64,000 nucleotides of DNA, taken from NCBI GenBank assembly GCA_030144725.1, contig JASKMD010000026.1, positions 15,822,814-15,886,813 on the forward strand, in the 5' to 3' direction. This DNA is from Haematococcus lacustris. Taxonomy: Eukaryota; Chlorophyta; Chlorophyceae; Chlamydomonadales; Haematococcaceae. Numbering within the stretch: position 1 is the first letter of the stretch; the number at the start of each line of letters is the position of its first letter. The position numbers and the translations under genes were made by a program. Positions 1-9,422 of the stretch are shown piece after piece. Below the pieces are notes generated by a model. The model did not search any database. It worked only from the letters and a program-made list of their open reading frames with translations, and was not told the DNA's origin.

Positions 1-150
1 ACATACTCGTCGTTTTCCGAATAGCGTAGAGTGGTAGTGTCTTACATAGTGTACAGTCCTCCAACTCCAACCACTCCTGACTCTTCCCCCACGGGAACTT
101 GCTAGAACAAAACAGAAGGTCAGTTTAAGGAGAAAAGAAACCACACCTTC
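1..150. other. unassigned edge sequence
   Basis: I see no gene, repeat or RNA signature here. It lies just past the stop codon of the minus-strand Gln-rich frame and may be its 3' flank. Confidence 0.4.
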
Positions 151-500
151 TCATACCATTGTGCCACGTTGCCATGGCCCTGTTCGCACTCGATTCGTTT
201 TTCGATACTCGATGTCGTTGACGGTTGACTGGCTAACTGCCCCTATGTTTTGCGCTGGCATCGCTGCCTGGAACAAATGTAGCAATCGCGCAGGCTGCTG
301 CTGCGTCGGCACAGCCTGCTGAGCCTGAGGCTGCAAGGCCTGCAGTGCCAAAGTCCCAGGCTGGCCTTGCAGTGCCAACGTTGGCGACGCCTGCGTCCGA
401 TTCTGCGGGGCCTGCAACATCGGAAACAGCTGGGCGGGCTGCAGCTGCGTTGGCGCGGCTTGCTGCGCCTGGGGCTGAAAGCAGGGCTGTGAAGACGACA

Positions 501-555
501 AGACGAAAAGACGAGACCGTAGACGAACAGACAAAAGACGGATGTCTTTTCGTCT
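501..555. repeat. subterminal inverted repeat of the hAT element (left)
   Basis: AGACGAAAAGAC (501-512) is the exact reverse complement of GTCTTTTCGTCT (544-555), giving a 12-bp stem. A related longer hairpin lies near the other end of the element. Confidence 0.75.
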
Positions 556-1034
556 GCAGACGACAACCGAACCGTCTGCCCCTTTTTCGGCTGCATGCGA
601 CCAACATTTGTCTCTTGCTAAGCTCCTTCTGTTCTTCCTGTTTATATCTATGTAAACTTGCAGCAGCTTTCACGATGCTACGAAGGCTATCCTCCACTTC
701 AAATCTGAGGTCATGAGTTCAGATCTGAGGCATGAGGTCAGATCTAGCCTAATATTGACAACGCAGAGCTCGAGCAAATCTTACAGCCCACGAGCTCCAT
801 GGCGGTCTCTCAACAATAGCACGTAGCCGGTACCGTCTCCACCTGAGATTGGTGACAACAACAATTCATAGTCATGTGTGTCTCCATGCAGTCTCCATGC
901 AGTCTCACCAAGTCTCCATGCAGAGCTGCCATTAAACATTTTGCAACAAACAAATGCTTCAAGGATGGTGCAAGACACATGGTACAAGACACATGGTTAT
1001 ACAACATGCGCTTACCTTAGTGCTTCCACGGGCA

Positions 1035-2228
1035 TTATGCTTCCACGGGCATGTGTTGCATCCACTGCGCAAACTGCTGCCACTCAGCCTCTGGCTGTGG
1101 CTTAGGTCTGCGCTCCAGGACCCTCTTGTTGAAGTAGATGAACGCCAGGAGCCACATGCGGCCCAACAGCAAGCTTGACCGCTTGTCGCTCCAAATGTGC
1201 TTGAACGAGCTGAAAACCCGCTCGTTTGCTGCAGCTGTTGCCGGGATGCACAAAACCCGCTGCGCCGCTTCCTGCAGTAGGGGGGCAAAGCCCCCCCTCT
1301 CAGCCCACCATTTCAGGGGGTGGGCGGTGAGGTGTGGAGCAAAATGGATAGGCAACAGCTGCGTGCGGGAAAGCAGCTCTGACGGGGTTGCACCCCAGCC
1401 TCGCCGCAGCTGCTCCAGCGCCATAGCCACCGGCTGGTCTGCTTGGCTGTCATCAACAGTGGGACAGGGCCTGCTCTGCTTGGCTGAACTGGGCAGGGCT
1501 GAACTGGAAGTCCAACATCTTGTAGCGAGGGTCCAAGATGGCTGCCAAGTACAGCACCTGGCTGTCACCATACCGCCAACGCGCTTTGAAAAGAGAGATA
1601 GCTTCTGCTAGCAGCTCCCTGCTGCCAGCCATCCAAGCTTGACCTGATAGACATGACCTGATGACAAGCATGACATGATAGACATGACCTGATGACAAGC
1701 ATGACATGATAGACATGACATGATGACAAGCATGACCTGATAGACATGACCTGATGACAAGCATAACCTGATAGACATGACCTGATGACAAGCATGACCA
1801 GATAGACATGACCTGATGACAAGCATAACCTGATAGACATGACATGATGACAAGCATGACATGATAGACCTGATAGACATGACATGATAAGAGGGCAACA
1901 ACAAGCGCGAGAGGATTCGCCTTACCATGAAGGTAGGTGGCCGTAGTGCATTTCAATTGCTCGTGAGAAGGTGGGTACGGAGGTGTGTGGGGTTCGACAC
2001 CTCCGTCGCCGCTAACTGAGCCGGGCAGTGTAGGCACTGCCGCTTGCCGTCGACTATGGGGCCGAACTGACTGTAAAAGAAAGGTCTCTTAAAGCTCGAT
2101 GCAGAGCCCAAGGACAATGGGCGCATTCCACCCGAAATTTGTTGCACTTGTGCTGCAGTGGGCATCGAAGGCTGCTGCATCGTCGACTGCATCCGCCTAC
2201 GCGCATTTGATGAGCCTGGCGGCTCCAT
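1035..2228 (-). pseudogene. hAT transposase remnants (BED finger and hAT C-terminal domain)
   Basis: Three pieces are recognisable in minus-strand order. At 2228-1953 there is a BED-like zinc finger: CLHC followed about 20 residues later by HLRTH. At about 1640-1455 there is the hAT core motif LAAILDPRYK. At about 1571-1035, in a shifted frame, lies the C-terminal dimerisation domain with ANERVFSSFKHIWSDKRSSL, which includes the conserved N-E-R-x-F-S core. The DDE-type catalytic domain expected between the finger and LDPRYK is absent. Its place is taken by a 31-bp minisatellite and non-coding sequence. A frame change occurs near 1470-1560. It is a decayed transposase that could not cut DNA, though its ends might be mobilised in trans. 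Confidence 0.82.
1644..1890. repeat. 31-bp minisatellite inside the hAT element
   Basis: About eight imperfect copies of a 31-bp unit built around GATAGACATGACCTGATGAC are arranged head to tail. Variation between units is mainly single bases (CCTG/CATG/CCAG). Because 31 is not a multiple of three, repeat-like peptides appear in every frame; none is a plausible product. Confidence 0.85.
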
Positions 2229-2348
2229 CGCATTGCTTGCACAACGCTCAGAGCCACGGGCCGCAAGCGGTCACAGGGGCGGGCACCAGTCACACATCGA
2301 CAGACGAAAGACAGAAAGACAGATTGACAGACGAAAGACGGGTGGTTG

Positions 2349-2391
2349 AGACGAAAAGACGACGTAGACGAAAGACGTCGTCTTTTCGTCT
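2349..2391. repeat. 15-bp perfect hairpin near the hAT right end
   Basis: AGACGAAAAGACGAC (2349-2363) pairs perfectly with 2377-2391 across a 13-nt loop. It mirrors the 501-555 repeat and is probably part of an extended subterminal inverted repeat. Confidence 0.75.
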
Positions 2392-2601
2392 GCAGACGAC
2401 GTCTTGTCACAGCCCTGGCTGAAAGGCTTGCATAGGCTGGCCCTGCCGTGCCAGCATCGGCGACGTTTGCGTCTGAGCTCGCGCCTGTAAGAGGAGACGC
2501 AGCTGGGCCTGCAACTGTGGCAGGTTGGGCTGCTGCATTTGTCGCAGCGGACTTCCCTGTACGGCTACCCTGCTTAAAAGATTCCTTCACCTGACCCAAC
2601 G

Positions 2602-2676
2602 GCCCGTCATTCTACATCATTCTAACCTCGGTTCAAACGCGGCGGAAGGAGGCTAGAATGATGTAGAATGACGGGC
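2602..2676. repeat. 23-bp perfect inverted repeat
   Basis: Positions 2602-2624 and 2654-2676 are perfect reverse complements separated by 29 nt, and pairing continues imperfectly inward (TCTAACCTC against TCTAGCCTC). It lies between the Gln-rich frame and the LINE fragment. Transcribed, it would form a strong stem-loop. It could be a foldback-element remnant, a small-RNA hairpin or a 3'-end structure; nothing in the sequence decides. Confidence 0.7.
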
Positions 2677-2900
2677 GGGTACTTTCGTTAAAGTGCAAGA
2701 ACCGACGAAACCGACCGCCCCTCGCCGTCTCCTTTGGGGCTGCTGAGCAGCGCTCCTGACTGCTGTGAATGCGTAATCTAATCGTGCAGGGTCACAACGA
2801 GCAGGGACGCGGCCAGTGGCCCTAAACGCGATAAAGTGCGTCGGTTAGGCGAGAAAACATCCATGCATGCTCACGCAAAACGACAATCATACCATTCATC
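2677..2900. other. intervening sequence without recognisable features
   Basis: No long reading frame, repeat or RNA motif was recognised between the hairpin and the LINE fragment. Confidence 0.4.
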
Positions 2901-5013
2901 CTAGCTATGAAACAGCTCTGTTGCACCCTCCTGCCCTCCGCTCCCTCCTAGGCTGCTTGGCAAACCAGCCCCCCGGCACCTTGGGCCACAGCTGGTCGAA
3001 GTGGCCAGCTCTGGGTCCTTGCCCTTGAACCTCTCCTCCCGCGAAGGCCGCGGGCAGGCCTTGGCGGAGGTGTCCAGCGAGCGGGGCGGCTGGCTGCCCC
3101 GCACCTCCACGCCGCTGCTTGGCCTGCAGCTGCCGCTCAGCCTGCTGGACCGCCCTCATCTGCGGCGAGGGTCGCTGGTGCGCCCTGGTGGGGGTGTCAA
3201 GCCAGCGAGGCGCTTGGTTGCCTTGCACCTCCTCGGGGAGCCGCTCCTCCACATCCTTGCCCTGCTGCTCTCGCTCCCCCGCTGCCCCCTGGCCTGCCAC
3301 CTGCTGCGCGCTGGCCTCCCACTTGAGCTCCCGCTCCCTCAAGGCCCCATCAGCCACCGCTGCCACCTCCAGTTCGGCCGCTGCCCCGGGGGGGCGCATA
3401 CCCCATAGCGCAGGCCACAGGCCCCCACTGGGTGGGTAGAGGGGGTCGACAGTGACGCGCTGGAGCTGGTGGAGGTGCACTATGGCATGCTTGACCGAGA
3501 AGTCCAGTAGGGTGGTGGTGCCCATGCCCCACACCTGAGGGTCCAGCTGCAGGAGAGCCCAGGGGCCCATGAGCCACTCCTCCTTAGGCCAGGTGCTAGG
3601 CCCCTCGTCAGTTGGGTCGGCAGCCTGCCCTCCCGCCCCGCCCCCTTCTCCCCTACGCCCTCTACCTCCTCCACGCTCTCGCCCCCTGCCCCCGCCCCGC
3701 CCCATTGCTCGCCCCCTCCCCTGCCAACCGCCCTGGCTCCTCCTTGCTCCTGCCCTTGAGCCAGCTCTTGCGCCACGTGATGTTGGGCGGGTAGAGGGCG
3801 GAGGTGGGTGGCTCGCTACTTCGGAGTCAGCCTGTAGCTGGGCTTGTTGCGCCGGGCCACCGCAGCTGGCTCCCACGCCGCCCCTCCCTCCGCCCAAAAA
3901 GCCCCTAGGGGCCCCTGCCCTGTGGGGTCTAGGGGGTAGAGGCGGCCGTTGGGGCCCACCCAGTGGGAGGGCTGGAGCAAGGGGGTGCGCCTCATCACAA
4001 ACCCCACCCCTGGCCCAACCCTTAGGCACTCCCACTACGGCTGAGGAGGCTGCAAGCGGTCCACCATGCCCTGCCAGGGCTCGGGGAGGCAAGCCCTGAC
4101 CAGGTCGGCAGCCCAGCGGGCCTCCCCCTCCAGCTGGCGGTTATGCAGGGCCTCCCTCACGTGGCGGACGTGGGTCCAACCCTGCTCAGCTGCTGCCTCC
4201 CTAGCTGCTGGGTTCATGCGGACTTGCGCGTTGTACCACAGCGGCTCCGCCAGCACCGAAAAGTAGGACTGGCTAGCGGGGGGCAATGCACGGAACAGCT
4301 TGAGCCCAGCCAGGGCCGCCACGTGAGCTTGCAGTTGCGGGTTGATGCCTCGCGAGGGGGGGGCGGTGGGGTCGGTGATGACCCACGTGCTGAGGCCGTG
4401 GGAGGGGTATGCCAGCAGGCTGTGGGTCAGAGGCTGCCAGGGACGAACCCGGGGCGACCAGAGCTGGGCCATCATCTTCGCCAGCATGGCCGTGCTGGTG
4501 ACCCCTAGGTCGGGAAGCCCCACCCCTCCCTCCCCCCGGGGCATCACGCAGATGGCCTTGCTAGGGTAGAGGCGGCTGCTGTTGGGGCTGCGCTCCTGGG
4601 GCAGGTCTGAGGCTGCCACAAAGCGGTTGACAGCCAAGGCCATGGCTTGCGCCAGAGGAGCGGAGGGTTGCACGAAGGCCATTAGGTAGATGGACTTGGA
4701 GGCCAGGCACTGCTGTGCCACCTGCACCCGCCCCAGGAGGTTGAGGCCTTGGGGCCATCAAGGGAGGGAGGCTGCTACCATGGCCGCCGCCGCCCCACCC
4801 AAGGCGGCCTCGCTGGTGGCAACGTAGGAGCCCGCCCCAAGAGGGACTCCAAGGTGGCGCACTGGCGCCCCCGCTCGGACAGCTGGGATGACCACCTCCG
4901 GCTCCTGCTCCCCACCTTGCTCCCGCCCGCCCTGCTGCTGCCCTAGCCCGCCACCTTCCCCCAGCTCTTTGTAAGCCAGCAGGGCTGTGTTGCATGCCAC
5001 TGCGAGGGCCAAG
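2901..5013 (-). mobile_element. L1-like LINE fragment, 3' part with internal deletion
   Basis: The minus strand carries the region after the reverse transcriptase of the same LINE family seen at 43.2-46.1 kb. The best stretch (4727-4035) contains ASKSIY, PSKAICVMPRGEGGVGLPDLG and an adjacent Trp-rich segment. It aligns with little change to the other copy. Further downstream come a Gly/Arg-rich low-complexity stretch and GSQPPR-type motifs. Upstream, at about 5010-4965, the frame reads ALLAYKEL. That matches ORF1 of the full-length copy (ALLAHKQF, near 59.45 kb), and it is joined directly to the RT-distal GEGGGLGQQQGG segment. So several kb, including endonuclease and RT core, were lost by an internal deletion. 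The copy is dead. Confidence 0.8.
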
Positions 5014-5175
5014 TGTTACGCGACGTCTGGTGACGGTGACAGAGTTCTCCGTGATTCTCCGTGATTGTCAGGAAGTCTGCCTGGGAATCGAACCCGGCCT
5101 CAGATCACCGCACTACGTTACACTTCTCATAGGGGCGTTACGATTATAGCCTCAACATTACATCATCACGTAACA
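5014..5175 (-). repeat. LTR (3') of a minus-strand Ty3/gypsy element D
   Basis: The 162-bp segment begins TGTTACGCG and ends CACGTAACA, with TG...CA ends. On its right is TTCCTCCCC, which on the minus strand reads as a polypurine tract, as expected beside a 3' LTR. Its minus strand contains GGGTTCGATTCCC, a perfect match to a tRNA B box, a feature shared with the other LTRs of the window. Confidence 0.7.
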
Positions 5176-5191
5176 TTCCTCCCCACCTGGC

Positions 5192-5590
5192 TCAGCTGTC
5201 CTCAGCTGACCATCGTGGTGTTGCCCCGCTCAGACACATTGTATAATCACTCGCGCCCACACTATCGCTAGGTGTCTGAGTTCCATCCATGTCACTACCA
5301 TCAGGCCTGGGCCTTAGCCTCAACTTCTTCCTTGGCCTCAGCCTCGCCATCAGCCGCCTCCTCCGCCTCGGCACCCAGGTTGTGCTCTGCCATGACCTGG
5401 CCATCAGCTCATGGCAGCCCACCAGCTGAGTGCTCAACTCCCATGTGTTATGCTCGTCACCGTGTCCTTGCCATTTGACCAGGAACTCAAGCCGTCTTGT
5501 AACGGCGAGCCTCGAGCGACACCGTTCCCCTTTGCCCGCGACACCTGTGTACTGCCTATGGCGGGCGCAGGTGGGCGCATTACTTTTACC
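5192..5590 (-). pseudogene. C-terminal integrase/chromodomain fragment of Ty3/gypsy element D
   Basis: The minus-strand frame reads TRRLEFLVKWQGHGDEHNTW followed by an acidic/basic tail. The pattern YLVKWxGxxxxxNTWE is the core of chromodomains at the C terminus of chromovirus integrases, and copies A-C here carry closely similar cores. Nothing upstream of the chromodomain survives: at about 5590 the sequence changes to the LTR of a plus-strand element, so this is a 3' remnant. The tail is rich in Arg and is not conserved in the other copies. Confidence 0.72.
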
Positions 5591-5773
5591 GAGTGAGTAT
5601 GGCGGGTTAAAGCCTAGCAGAGCTGCTGTGAGGACAATTGGTTCGATTCCAGGGGGCCCCGTTCTAAGCCCTAGCCCTCTCACGAGGTTCTCTGTAACTC
5701 CGCTCCATTACAGTTTCTTCGCAGTCACACGCAAGACGATCGCTCGGCTTATAGCGTGGTTTAGCACGCTACA
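5591..5773 (+). repeat. partial 5' LTR of a plus-strand Ty3/gypsy element E
   Basis: The segment ends ...CACGCTACA, two bases before a primer-binding site, and contains GGTTCGATTCCAGGGGGCC in the same relative place as the tRNA-like module of the other LTRs. I could not find a matching TGTAGCG start, so the left boundary is approximate and probably truncated. Confidence 0.55.
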
Positions 5774-5775
5774 GA

Positions 5776-5787
5776 TGGTTTCCGACC
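5776..5787 (+). promoter_or_regulatory. primer-binding site of element E
   Basis: TGGTTTCCGACC lies two bases after the LTR end. It is identical to the primer-binding sites of chromoviruses A and B, so these families probably prime with the same tRNA (3' end ...GGAAACCA). Which tRNA this is cannot be read from the window. Confidence 0.65.
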
Positions 5788-5830
5788 AGACTAGCGTCTG
5801 ACTGAGAAGTCTGTCTCTCAGCTTCTGGCC

Positions 5831-7120
5831 ATGGTCCGCTATCAGCGCATACGCTACATACCGACTGTAGAGGACTACCACAATTCGATGGTGCACCAGA
5901 TACCCCTCAATGAGAATGGGCCGACTCTGCCGCCTAGAGTGCAACCTTTGCCTCCGCCACCAGCTCCAGTGGACCACGCCGGTCCACTGCCTGGCTCTCT
6001 GGTACTTAACGCCGATGGGATTGTCCTGTCAATGGGCCCCCCTGTTCCTCGCGCTGCGCGAATTCCAGGTGGCGCTCCTGGCGAAGCTCCTCCTGCTGGG
6101 GATCCTCCCGCTGCCACGGAGCCTGCCCCTGGTAGCGATCTCGCTCCTGAAGAAGGAGCAGGGCTCGCCCCTGAATCCCTTCCTGGCGGTGCAGTTAACG
6201 CACCCGCCACCGGTCCTGGTGGTGCCCCTGCGGCCAATCTTGGTCCTTCCCTGTCGCCAGATGCTGGTGCTCCTGGCCCTTCGGCCCCGTCCCGTTTTCG
6301 GCGCCAGACGTCGTCTCCTGAGCCTTCTGAATATGATGAAGATGAGGAGGACGACCCTGAGCCAACGCAGCTGGAACAGCTGGAGCAACGCAATCGCGAT
6401 GTGGAGGCCGCTGTGGCTCAACGTGACGTTGCTCTTGCGTCAGTGCAACGCCGTTTGGGCTCTCTCGAGGGCCACGTTGCGGCCACGCAAAACACGGTAA
6501 GAGGCCCTAGTCCTCTAACAGCAGCTCGCCCGCAGTCGTTTGCCAGCCCTGGTCTCCTGAGGCCTACCGCCAACTTTGCACAGCCTGTTGAGGTTGATGT
6601 TGCAGCATCTGCTCGTGCTGCACAGCGTATATCAGCCTTTAGAGCTGCTGGTTATGATGGGGGCCGTGCTATTACAGATAAGACTGGTCATCGTATGCCT
6701 TCTACTTATCCTGCTAATGGTGCTGCTCCCAGTACAGGTGGTCCTAACAGGTCCCCTAATAACCATGGTGCATTTACACCACGTCCAAATGACTACCGTA
6801 CTACCCATAATGCTGGTGCAGTACTGCATACGAATGTGGCTCAGAGGGTGCTTGGTGGGCCTGCTGATTTTCGTGGCCTGTTGCCAGATCACATGCATGC
6901 ACCTCGTAGTGATCTGCATGCTGCACCCCATACGTTTGGTATGTCTGAAAGGGAGCTTCATACTCCTACCAGACATGGTGAAAGCCCATTTGGGCCTGTA
7001 CTGTCATATGGGAATGATGGTCGTAGAGCCAACCCTCCCAGGCAGACCACCCGTGCAACCATTGACCCTGGCATAACCACACCCAAACGGGGGTTTGGAG
7101 GAGAGGAGAGGAGTGTGTAG
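5831..7120 (+). CDS. gag: gag-like N-terminal protein of Ty3/gypsy element E (429 aa)
   Basis: An open frame starts 44 nt after the primer-binding site and runs 429 codons. The N-terminal third is Pro/Ala/Gly-rich, then comes an acidic patch (YDEDEEDDPEPTQ). Next is a probable coiled coil of about 45 residues (QLEQLEQRNRDVEAAVAQRD and onward), and then a basic, Asn/His-rich tail. There is no CCHC zinc knuckle and no protease. The 3' end runs into LINE sequence at about 7090-7120, so the last residues are likely foreign. Position directly behind an LTR and primer-binding site supports a gag role; the sequence alone would not. It is a 5' fragment of an element whose pol is missing. Confidence 0.55.
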   Translation: MVRYQRIRYIPTVEDYHNSMVHQIPLNENGPTLPPRVQPLPPPPAPVDHAGPLPGSLVLNADGIVLSMGPPVPRAARIPGGAPGEAPPAGDPPAATEPAPGSDLAPEEGAGLAPESLPGGAVNAPATGPGGAPAANLGPSLSPDAGAPGPSAPSRFRRQTSSPEPSEYDEDEEDDPEPTQLEQLEQRNRDVEAAVAQRDVALASVQRRLGSLEGHVAATQNTVRGPSPLTAARPQSFASPGLLRPTANFAQPVEVDVAASARAAQRISAFRAAGYDGGRAITDKTGHRMPSTYPANGAAPSTGGPNRSPNNHGAFTPRPNDYRTTHNAGAVLHTNVAQRVLGGPADFRGLLPDHMHAPRSDLHAAPHTFGMSERELHTPTRHGESPFGPVLSYGNDGRRANPPRQTTRATIDPGITTPKRGFGGEERSV

Positions 7121-7628
7121 AGGAGAGTGGGTCGGCTGGGAAGGGGAGGCGGACCCGGCAAAGGAGGAGGGCCCGGGGGGGGGGGCGGGGTGGCCTCAAT
7201 GCACGCCAACTTGGCCCCCTGGCGGCGCAGGCGGACCCGAGGCTCACGTGAATAGATGGCCAGCAGGGGCCGCAGGGGCAGAGGACCGAACTGCTCGACC
7301 TCCTACCCAAGCTGAGCTGCCTGCTCGGGCTGCTGCCGCTTAGGCACCCTCAACCTCCCATCCCGGGGCCCTGCTGACTCAACTACAGGGCTGTCACAAG
7401 AGCCCCCCAACGAGGTGGCCAGGCTAGCACAGGGGCTGAGCAGCCCGTAGCGGCGCACGTGTGGGGACCCATGGCCAAGCTGCGCAGCACGCTGCCCGCC
7501 GGCTTGCCACGGCCTTGGCTGAGCCTCTTGCTGGTGCCCTGTACGCTGTGCCTCCCACTCCCCCGAACTGGAACCGGAAGAAGGGATGCCAAACCGGCGC
7601 CGGCGAGGCCCCCCTCTGACTGGCTGGT
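7121..7628 (-). pseudogene. LINE ORF1 fragment, continues from 24799-24462
   Basis: On the minus strand this continues the frame from 24462 once the Ty3 array and one CTGGT duplication are removed. The join reads Ala-Asn-Gln-Pro-Val and stays open for about 100 codons to a stop near 7316. The sequence is Arg/Gly/Gln-rich without a known fold. Further on, other frames contain a Pro-rich segment (IEATPPPPPGPPPLP). It belongs to ORF1 of the L1-like LINE because the upstream part matches the large ORF1 at the right end of the window. Confidence 0.6.
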
Positions 7629-7858
7629 TGTGACGGTGCGCTTATGCGTATCCGTAAACCACACTTTAGCAGAGTGACTGAGGAGGTCAATGGTGGGCTG
7701 CTGCCAGCTCACCATTCGGGTTCGACTCCCGAGGGTCCCGTTCTAAACCTGGGCTCAGTTGCTGTGCGAGAGTGTGGATAGTAGAGAGTGCGTTGGACAT
7801 TTCTAAGTGGACATGCCGCTCACACTGTAAGATTAAAGGCAGCGGCTACGCCGTGACA
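7629..7858 (+). repeat. LTR 1 of the chromovirus array
   Basis: The 230-bp LTR begins TGTGACGG and ends CCGTGACA. It contains a 9-bp hairpin (GGTGGGCTG pairing with CAGCTCACC) followed by TCGGGTTCGACTCCCGA, a T-arm-like hairpin with a consensus tRNA B box. Confidence 0.92.
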
Positions 7859-7859
7859 A

Positions 7860-9422
7860 ATGGTTTCCGACCGACGTCGGTACAGCAACATGACAGACAA
7901 TCCAGGCAATGGCGGGCCATCCGCTGTAGCCGAACCTCCCCACAGTACTCCTTCAGAGCCCGGTGGTGATACGCTAGATAAGCTCCTGGAAGCAGCTCGG
8001 ACTAATCCAGTGCTTCGGGCGAAGTTCAACGCCGTTATTGAAACTTTCTCAGGTGGCTCTAAAGCCCCTGGTGACTCTCCTTCTGACAATAACCCAGAGG
8101 ATACCCCTGGTGTCGATGTGGAAGAGGGCGAGATGGACGAACAACGACCTCGCTACATCGGAGGAGACGAGGACTACATCCTTGAGCTGGAGGCGAACCA
8201 GCTGCAGATTCAGGCCGAGAACGAAGCTCTCCGCCAAGCGCTGTCTTCCATCACTGCTAAGGTACCGTCTCGACCCCTTCCACCTCGCAGGGTAGATCCG
8301 GCAGGCAGGGCAGGTGCCCCTGCGTCGACTGGACAGCCTGGTGCAGGTGCTGCAGGACTAGATCGAGGCGCCCCTATGGGTCCTTCTCCTCTTAATCTGC
8401 CGTTTCCCTTGTCCTTGGGCTCCAGGTCTATACCTGGCCCAGATAAGTGGACTGATGCGTGCAGCAATAGTCATCGCAGAGCCTTAGCATTCTGCGACGA
8501 CCTTGAGCGTCACTGCGAACGCTACCGCCTTGATGTTGCATCCACGCTGCCTGCTTTCTTGACTGGCGCAGCTCGCAACACTTGGTATCCATCCATCAAG
8601 GAGTCCTTTGCTGCCTTGTATGCTGATGTTCCTGACTGGCCTTACTTGCGTGCCGCCTTCTGCGAGTACACAGGAGACGACCTGCGTGACGACTGTAATG
8701 TCGCCCGTACTAAGCTGCTTGATGGTGCCATCAAGATGTCTGCAGGAATGCTCCTGGGCCAGTACATCACTGAATTCAGAAACAATCTGCTGTTTGCAGG
8801 AAATGACAGCATGTGTCAGCCTTTGCTGGCCATGGTGTTCACCAGGGGTCTCAGCTCTGCCTTACAGCCTGCTGTTCTCAAGGACCTGGCTGCATTTAAG
8901 AACCCCACTCTGTCTCAGGCTATGGAGGCTGCTAAGCAGGCTCAGCGCAATGTGGTCATGCTGTCCACCACCACACCCACTAAGGGTGCTGGTACCTCTG
9001 GTGTTCATGCTGTGCAGGCGTCCAGTGCCCTGGGAGGTGAGGCCCACCCCGGCAGGCGTGGCAGTAAGCCCCCTGATTCTGGTGGTGCTGGCAAGAGGCC
9101 CAGACATGATGAGCTGTGGTCCAAGAAACCCCTGTTGCCTGGGCAATACTGCTTCAAGTGCAACCACCCAGGCCACCTGACCAACCACCCCTGCCCCTTC
9201 CGCCACTTCACGGCTATTGAGGCCCGGCGCAGGTCTGGGTATCCTCACCCACCTGAGGGTGCCAAGAAGCCTGGCCAAGCCAAGTCCAAGCCTCCTTCTG
9301 AGTCTGGTGCTTCTGAGTCAGAGCATGAGCCTGAGCCACAGCCCCCACCTAAGGCTGCCAAGTCTAGGGACCAGGGCATGCGCCGTGGTGTCCGCACTGC
9401 CCGTATTGGCATCAACCGCTAG
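7860..9422 (+). CDS. gag: Gag of chromovirus copy A
   Basis: The 520-residue frame is identical in length and, as far as I compared, in sequence to copy B. It has an acidic N-terminal part and a helical gag core (residues about 200-370, including DWPYLRAAFCEYTGDDLRDD). A single zinc knuckle follows at residues about 430-445 and a basic, Pro-rich C terminus ends the protein. Gag forms the virus-like particle that packages element RNA. It ends with a TAG in the same frame as pol. Gag of this copy is intact even though its pol is broken, so particles could still be made. Confidence 0.85.
   Translation: MVSDRRRYSNMTDNPGNGGPSAVAEPPHSTPSEPGGDTLDKLLEAARTNPVLRAKFNAVIETFSGGSKAPGDSPSDNNPEDTPGVDVEEGEMDEQRPRYIGGDEDYILELEANQLQIQAENEALRQALSSITAKVPSRPLPPRRVDPAGRAGAPASTGQPGAGAAGLDRGAPMGPSPLNLPFPLSLGSRSIPGPDKWTDACSNSHRRALAFCDDLERHCERYRLDVASTLPAFLTGAARNTWYPSIKESFAALYADVPDWPYLRAAFCEYTGDDLRDDCNVARTKLLDGAIKMSAGMLLGQYITEFRNNLLFAGNDSMCQPLLAMVFTRGLSSALQPAVLKDLAAFKNPTLSQAMEAAKQAQRNVVMLSTTTPTKGAGTSGVHAVQASSALGGEAHPGRRGSKPPDSGGAGKRPRHDELWSKKPLLPGQYCFKCNHPGHLTNHPCPFRHFTAIEARRRSGYPHPPEGAKKPGQAKSKPPSESGASESEHEPEPQPPPKAAKSRDQGMRRGVRTARIGINR
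7861..7872 (+). promoter_or_regulatory. primer-binding site of copy A
   Basis: TGGTTTCCGACC begins two bases after the LTR. It overlaps the first in-frame ATG of gag (7860-7862), which leaves no untranslated leader if that ATG were used. The next Met, ten codons on, is the more plausible start. Confidence 0.7.

Larger units (their letters stand above)
482..2417 (-). mobile_element. hAT DNA transposon, internally deleted, with 8-bp TSD
   Basis: The element starts CAGGGCTGTGA (482-492) and ends with the exact reverse complement (2407-2417). It is flanked by a perfect 8-bp duplication, GCTGAAAG, at 474-481 and 2418-2425. Eight-bp duplications and CAGGG-type ends are hallmarks of the hAT superfamily. 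Next to the ends lie subterminal inverted repeats rich in AGACGAAAAGAC. Inside are a BED-type zinc finger and a hAT C-terminal dimerisation region on the minus strand. The middle of the transposase is missing and a minisatellite sits at that place, so this copy cannot be autonomous. Boundaries are seen directly; the superfamily assignment combines duplication length, end sequence and protein remnants. Confidence 0.92.
151..2586 (-). pseudogene. Gln/Pro-rich reading frame split by a hAT element
   Basis: A minus-strand frame is open from about 2586 down to 2426 and resumes, after removal of the hAT element and one target duplication, from 481 to a TGA at 151-153. The joined product is low-complexity, dominated by Gln, Pro, Leu and Ala. 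It contains a repeated motif of the type SPxLAxQGQP on both sides of the insertion, so the sequence similarity of the two flanks reflects internal repetition of the protein rather than duplication by the transposon. I recognise no catalytic domain. Such Gln-rich segments occur in retrotransposon gag-like proteins and in host proteins, and I cannot choose between these. No credible 5' end or intron boundaries were found upstream of 2586. Confidence 0.45.

Noticed and set aside
300..2560. Similar Gln-rich sequences on both sides of the hAT element taken as long terminal repeats
   Set aside because: They align only loosely and are successive repeats of the host reading frame; the true ends are the 11-bp inverted repeats with GCTGAAAG duplications.
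7700..7745. Genuine tRNA gene in the LTR (GGTTCGACTCC)
   Set aside because: The B box and T-arm hairpin are good, but I could not complete acceptor and D arms, and the same module sits in every LTR at the same place; it is better described as tRNA-like.
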